Notes under the pieces: generated by a model | Told to the model about the DNA's origin: nothing | Databases searched by the model: none | What the model saw: the letters and a program-made list of their open reading frames with translations, nothing else | Made by a program: the position numbers and the translations under genes | Shown: positions 52,983 through 56,989 of the stretch, piece after piece | Layout: every line of letters starts with the position of its first letter | How positions within the stretch are numbered: the stretch's first letter is position 1 | DNA from: an uncultured Muribaculaceae bacterium | Lineage (GTDB): Bacteria > Bacteroidota > Bacteroidia > Bacteroidales > Muribaculaceae | Length of the DNA stretch: 56,989 nt | Direction: 5' to 3' | NCBI GenBank assembly: GCA_904502025.1 | Contig: CAJGDJ010000013.1 | Span: 1 to 56,989 of the forward strand

Positions 52983-54140
52983 ATGAGATATAAAAAATCA
53001 GTCTCAGCTGTAAAAAATCCCGAAGTTGCACAAATTCAAGGACTTCTTAATAAAGCTCTTGCAAATCTTCGCCGATATAATAATTCTATTCCGTTTGGAT
53101 GGAATCCCATTGATGAAGATGGTATTTTTGGTCCAAAAACAGAAGAGGCTGTAAAATGCTTTCAGAAGTATTGTAATATTACAAATAATGGTGAAGTTGA
53201 TGTTGTTACTTATAACAGATTAAGGAATGTTGCATCAGATGGTCAGGTAATTTATAGCACTCCTTATAAAGAAGTTTTATCGAATACCAAGTCTAAACAT
53301 ATTGAAAAAAATGATTTTTCAATAAAGGAAATAGCCGATAATATTGTCGATTTTATGAAGAATTTTGATGAGCTTATAAAAGATGAGATAGAATATGCAA
53401 AGAGTGTAGGTAGATTTGACGCTAAGATTGTTAGCTCTCGATTTAATTACCATATTAGTAAATTAGATCCTAAAATGAAAAAGCTTGTACAATTATCTGA
53501 GACCAAGATAGCTAATGATCAAAAAATTAAATCTTTAAAACTGGGAATAAAATCGCTTAGAGGTGATTCGATTCAAAAACGAGATTATCAACGTCAAATG
53601 AGTAAACCTCAAGAGATGAATAGATATGCATTAAAAACAGCACCAAAGGTGTCAAATAATTATATTGTAGATATCAAGAAATGGAATATCGTTCAAAAAA
53701 TAGTCGATAAACTTAAGCAAATGGGAATTTCTGGAGAAATAAAAGTTACAAAATTGAAGAGTATAAAAGTTTCTTCCGGTGGTGTGTTTTATGCGTATAG
53801 CTTAAAAGATATAATTTGGGACTTATTGCAATATGATGAATGGGGAACAAAGCAATGGTTAGATGATTTAAAAAAAGATTGTTATGATTTTTTGGATGGT
53901 TTAATTATTGGTAGTGTGTCAATGGTTATTGCACAAGCTATATTATTAATTGTTGGAGCAGTTGCGGGTATTACTATCTCTGGAGGTTGGATTGTTGCAA
54001 TAGTTGTGATGTTGGCTATGATTATTGGCATATTAATTAGCCTATTTATTTCTAAAGTATGTGGACCAAATGCATCTATTTCAAAATATATAATTGAAGA
54101 TCTCGTTCCTGAAGTTATTTATAAGTTAAACTTGCTTTAA
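52983..54140 (+). CDS. Peptidoglycan-binding-domain protein with hydrophobic helical hairpin
   Basis: A 385-residue protein. Residues about 10-80 form a PG_binding_1 domain (VAQIQGLLNKALANL, DEDGIFGPKTEEAVKCFQ). The middle is helical and Lys-rich (about 110-240). Residues about 310-360 are a long hydrophobic hairpin (LIIGSVSMVIAQAILLIVGA, GGWIVAIVVMLAMIIGILIS). There is no signal peptide. This combination can be read as a peptidoglycan anchor embedded in the inner membrane, or as a T6SS-delivered pore-former. The next gene, a glucosaminidase, overlaps its stop by one base, which supports cell-wall work. Confidence 0.65.
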   Translation: MRYKKSVSAVKNPEVAQIQGLLNKALANLRRYNNSIPFGWNPIDEDGIFGPKTEEAVKCFQKYCNITNNGEVDVVTYNRLRNVASDGQVIYSTPYKEVLSNTKSKHIEKNDFSIKEIADNIVDFMKNFDELIKDEIEYAKSVGRFDAKIVSSRFNYHISKLDPKMKKLVQLSETKIANDQKIKSLKLGIKSLRGDSIQKRDYQRQMSKPQEMNRYALKTAPKVSNNYIVDIKKWNIVQKIVDKLKQMGISGEIKVTKLKSIKVSSGGVFYAYSLKDIIWDLLQYDEWGTKQWLDDLKKDCYDFLDGLIIGSVSMVIAQAILLIVGAVAGITISGGWIVAIVVMLAMIIGILISLFISKVCGPNASISKYIIEDLVPEVIYKLNLL

Positions 54141-55117
54141 TGAAAAAGAGATTAATATTTAATATTTTAGTTTATTGTTGTATTTTGAATATATCGGCAC
54201 ATTCAAAGTCTGATATAATGAACTATATATCAAAATACAAGGATATTGCACTTAAGCATGAGAAAGTGTATGGGATTCCGGCGTCAATAACTTTAGCACA
54301 AGGTATATTGGAATCGGGAGCCGGCACAAGTGGCTTGACCAGAAATGGTAATAATCATTTTGGAGTGAAGGCAGGGTCTCGTTGGAAAGGTAATATTTAT
54401 AAAGCGTGGGACGACGAACCGGTGCAAAGTAAATTTAGAATATATAGTTCGGCTGAAGAGTCCTACGAAGACCATGCAAAGGTACTTAAGGGGAAAAGAT
54501 ATCAGAGCTTATATTCATATAGTGTATATGATTATCGAGCATGGGCATTTGGCTTGCAAAAAGCAGGATATGCAACAGCAAAAAAATATGCCCAAGCATT
54601 AATTGGATATATTGAGGCTTATAAATTATATGCACTAAATGGTGGAGTTAAATTAAAAGCAGGCAAAACGGTTGTCATAACAAAATATAATACTAAAAAA
54701 CAACCGGTATTTGACGCAGAATGTCAGCTTGGAGAAGATGAACAAACCGACGAAGAACAAGCCGTAAAAAATGTTGTGAACCGATATCTTGTGGAGATTA
54801 ATGATGTGCGATGCACTTTATTATATCCAGGCGAAACATTGTCCTCCATATCAATGAAGTATAATATTTCTAAAGATAGATTATTGAAATATAATGAACT
54901 TGGAGATGAAGATGCCTTAGAAGAAGGTGATATTGTTTTTTTGGAAAAAAAGAAATCAAAATATGAAGGAGCTCGTGATTTCTATAAAGTAAAAGAAAAC
55001 GATGATTTATATAGTATTTCGCAACAATTTGGAATTAAAGTTGCAAATTTAGCCAAGATGAACAATATGAATCTATTTACGCAATTAAAAATTGGTGAAC
55101 GATTAAAATTGAAATAA
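54140..55117 (+). CDS. N-acetylglucosaminidase (FlgJ-like) with two LysM domains
   Basis: A 325-residue exported peptidoglycan hydrolase. Signal peptide (MKKRLIFNILVYCCILNISA). The glucosaminidase domain (about 25-175) has YISKYKDIALKHEKVYGIPASITLAQGILESGAG (the Glu of LESGAG is the likely catalytic acid) and the typical NNHFGVKA and FRIYSSAEESYEDHAKVL. Two LysM domains (about 232-275 and 285-325, YPGETLSSISMKYNIS and VKENDDLYSISQQFGI) bind peptidoglycan. In a T6SS operon such an enzyme is expected to open the cell wall for assembly of the machine. Starts on the last base of the previous stop codon. Confidence 0.9.
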   Translation: MKKRLIFNILVYCCILNISAHSKSDIMNYISKYKDIALKHEKVYGIPASITLAQGILESGAGTSGLTRNGNNHFGVKAGSRWKGNIYKAWDDEPVQSKFRIYSSAEESYEDHAKVLKGKRYQSLYSYSVYDYRAWAFGLQKAGYATAKKYAQALIGYIEAYKLYALNGGVKLKAGKTVVITKYNTKKQPVFDAECQLGEDEQTDEEQAVKNVVNRYLVEINDVRCTLLYPGETLSSISMKYNISKDRLLKYNELGDEDALEEGDIVFLEKKKSKYEGARDFYKVKENDDLYSISQQFGIKVANLAKMNNMNLFTQLKIGERLKLK

Positions 55118-55158
55118 AAAAATCAATATTTACAAAATTTATAACCGATATAAAAAAT

Positions 55159-56835
55159 ATGAATATAAGATGTGTTATTTTAATTATGAGAGATTTAGTA
55201 ATAAATAATAAACCATCATTAATAATAATTTTATTGTTGTCAATAGCATTAGGATTAAATGCAAAAACTGTAGAGTGGAGTGTTTATCCAGAATATGAGT
55301 CGATAAAACCTTATGCTGAAGATTTGTATCTATGTTCATTAAATGGCAAATGGGGCTTAATTGATTCAAAAGGAGAGATAATTCTTCAACCTGATTATGA
55401 TTTTATTTCCGGCACGCAAAATGGGTTGGGCTTATTTGGAGTTAAAGAACGAGGACTAAACTGTTTGAAAGGAATTGTAACTTCAAAAGGGAAATACTCA
55501 TTCCTTTCTGAGAAACTTTATTTGACAGGATATTCAGTATTCTCTGAGGGGAAATTGTGTGTTGCTAATGCATCAGGGAAACAAGGATTTATTAATGAAT
55601 CGGGGCATATTGTTGTAAAATGTCAATTTGATGTAGTTAGACCATTTAATGAAGGATTGGCATCAATAAAAAAAGGGTCCTGGGTTTATTACATAAAAGA
55701 AGATTATGATGCCAATCACAATAATGTGGTTTATTGTCAATGGCGAAATGGTGAGATTACATTCGGTTCTTCGTTTAAGAATGGAGAGGCAGTAGTGGGT
55801 TATGGAAGTAAATATAAGGTTATAAATGCAGAGGGTAAGGAGTTGAGGAATTATAAAGCTTCAAACGTGGAGATAAATAAGTATAACTATACAATAATTT
55901 CTCCAAATGAAAGAGCTCAGCAAAATGTTGAGTATTTTGTGCCTCAATATAACAATACAATAAAAGTTTTTACAAGTAGAGGTAAATATGGTTTTAGTTC
56001 AAACGATGGAATTATATTAACCCCGGTGTTAAATAATGCCTCTCAAGTTAATGAGCAAAATATCTCAATAGTAAATCTAAATGGGAAAACCGGATTGTTG
56101 AAAATCATAGAAGGAAATATTGATGCAACATTAAATTGTAATGGAAAAGATGTTTCTTTAGTAAAACTTGGTTCAAATAGAGATAAGAAATTACAGTATT
56201 CTATAACAATTCCACAACAATATATTGGACACACTCGATTATTAATTGATAATGGAAATGGAAATATGCAAGATGTGTCATCATCGGTCTCTCAAGTGTC
56301 AAATGTATTAAGCTATGATTTTGTGCCATGTAATGATGATATAGTTGCTGAAGTAAAGTGTAAATTAATTTATGATGGCATAGAAGTATATGATAGCATT
56401 CATGAACTATCGTTTATGAATATAAAAATATCACAACCGAAAGTTGCAACATTTCAAGCCGACGAGAAGAATGGAATACAGAATATTTACTCTGTGATAT
56501 CTAACGAATCAAATAAATCGGTAACAATAACTGCAACATTGACAGTTGATTGTAAATTAAATTCAGAAGTTTCTAAAACATTTGAATTGATAATACCTGC
56601 AAAATCATCTAAACGAGTAAGTGTTCCGGTTCAAGTGAAAACTGATGAAACTGTTTCGGCTACAATAAAATTAAGCACAGGAGACGAAAAATCATCTAAA
56701 GTGAAGGTTCGACGCTATGATCCAAATATGAAACCTAAAACAGACTCAACACCTAACCCAAATCAAAAAGTTGAGTCTGAGCCAAAACCAACACCTCCAA
56801 AGAAAGAAGAATCAACGCTAATTCTACCAATATAG
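55159..56835 (+). CDS. WG-repeat exported protein, last gene of the T6SS array
   Basis: A 558-residue protein with an N-terminal hydrophobic signal or anchor (about 20-35, SLIIILLLSIALGLNAK). At least four WG/KWG-type repeats follow (about 50-330): NGKWGLIDSKGEII, SGKQGFINESGHIV, RGKYGFSSNDGIIL and NGKTGLLKI. A beta-sandwich region is next (about 345-510), and a Pro/Lys-rich tail ends TPPKKEESTLILPI. WG repeats form beta-propellers or solenoids for protein binding. Start could also be ATG at 55189. It follows the glucosaminidase gene by 41 bp and is probably co-transcribed; link to the T6SS is by position only. Confidence 0.75.
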   Translation: MNIRCVILIMRDLVINNKPSLIIILLLSIALGLNAKTVEWSVYPEYESIKPYAEDLYLCSLNGKWGLIDSKGEIILQPDYDFISGTQNGLGLFGVKERGLNCLKGIVTSKGKYSFLSEKLYLTGYSVFSEGKLCVANASGKQGFINESGHIVVKCQFDVVRPFNEGLASIKKGSWVYYIKEDYDANHNNVVYCQWRNGEITFGSSFKNGEAVVGYGSKYKVINAEGKELRNYKASNVEINKYNYTIISPNERAQQNVEYFVPQYNNTIKVFTSRGKYGFSSNDGIILTPVLNNASQVNEQNISIVNLNGKTGLLKIIEGNIDATLNCNGKDVSLVKLGSNRDKKLQYSITIPQQYIGHTRLLIDNGNGNMQDVSSSVSQVSNVLSYDFVPCNDDIVAEVKCKLIYDGIEVYDSIHELSFMNIKISQPKVATFQADEKNGIQNIYSVISNESNKSVTITATLTVDCKLNSEVSKTFELIIPAKSSKRVSVPVQVKTDETVSATIKLSTGDEKSSKVKVRRYDPNMKPKTDSTPNPNQKVESEPKPTPPKKEESTLILPI

Positions 56836-56920
56836 TTATGATATGATATACATAAATTAAAAAACGAAGTGCGAAAATATGATGTTAAAATTACCATCAA
56901 TGATTCAACTTTATAAGGAC

Positions 56921-56954
56921 TGATTGGCAGTTGGGGCGTCCCAACTGCCAATCA
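56921..56954. terminator. Perfect 15-bp hairpin after the last gene
   Basis: TGATTGGCAGTTGGG (56921-56935), loop GCGT, CCCAACTGCCAATCA (56940-56954). The stem is perfect, but no U-run follows on either strand. It may stop transcription at the end of the T6SS array or be an interspersed palindrome. The rest of 56836-56989 shows no gene. Confidence 0.5.
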
Positions 56955-56989
56955 ACAGCAGAAAAAACGAGCAATACGAAAAAAGGAGA

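Overview
The window is a stretch of a Bacteroidales-type chromosome. The signs are promoters of the Bacteroidetes form (TTG, about 20 nt, TAnnTTTG) in front of many genes, a giant secreted protein ending in a type IX secretion sorting domain, a UpxY/NusG-like antiterminator, Bacteroidetes-style TssD/DUF4280/DUF2931 proteins, and the dut-TPR-DUF4292-EnvC gene order. I cannot name the family or species; no rRNA or tRNA gene was seen.

Left part, 1 to about 25.5 kb, is mostly core genome. It holds a truncated pyruvate:ferredoxin oxidoreductase (nifJ, minus strand), a B3/B4-domain protein, a Sua5/YciO protein, a DUF4143 ATPase bracketed by repeats, a 2,054-residue fibronectin-III/T9SS exported protein, an SDR oxidoreductase, dut, a TPR protein, a DUF4292 lipoprotein, an EnvC-like protein, a polysaccharide flippase, a dGTPase, greA, a HIT protein and four small or medium membrane proteins on the minus strand. 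The intergenic parts carry REP-like palindromes, direct repeats, a tandemly duplicated promoter-bearing repeat and several terminator-like hairpins.

Right part, 25.6 to 56.8 kb, is one long, visibly AT-rich, plus-strand gene array encoding a type VI secretion system. It starts with a tyrosine recombinase followed by a 256-bp segment bounded by perfect 18-bp inverted repeats. The segment contains one clear promoter pointing at the array, so it reads as a phase-variable ON/OFF switch. Next comes a UpxY-type antiterminator, then tssH(clpV)-tssB-tssC-tssD-tssD-tssI(vgrG)-PAAR-like(DUF4280)-Tle1-like lipase-DUF2931 immunity. After that comes the striking part: a ubiquitin-like protein ending in glycine, an E2 (UBC) enzyme, two secreted or membrane-anchored related proteins, a transmembrane JAMM/JAB peptidase, a transmembrane vWA-like/RING-H2/FHA-like protein, an outer-membrane-barrel-like protein and a ThiF/E1 enzyme. 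The E1 overlaps tssG by one base. Then follow tssK, tssE, tssF, a peptidoglycan-binding protein with a hydrophobic hairpin, a glucosaminidase with LysM domains and a WG-repeat protein.

The main proposal is that this T6SS has a complete eukaryote-like Ubl conjugation/deconjugation pathway (Ubl, E1, E2, candidate E3, DUB) built into its operon. I see no TssJ/TssL/TssM, and I do not recognise TssN-R. The membrane-anchored JAB and RING proteins may therefore be parts of a new envelope complex or of a Ubl-controlled assembly switch. Every family call comes from reading motifs by eye; profile searches and structure prediction would be decisive.
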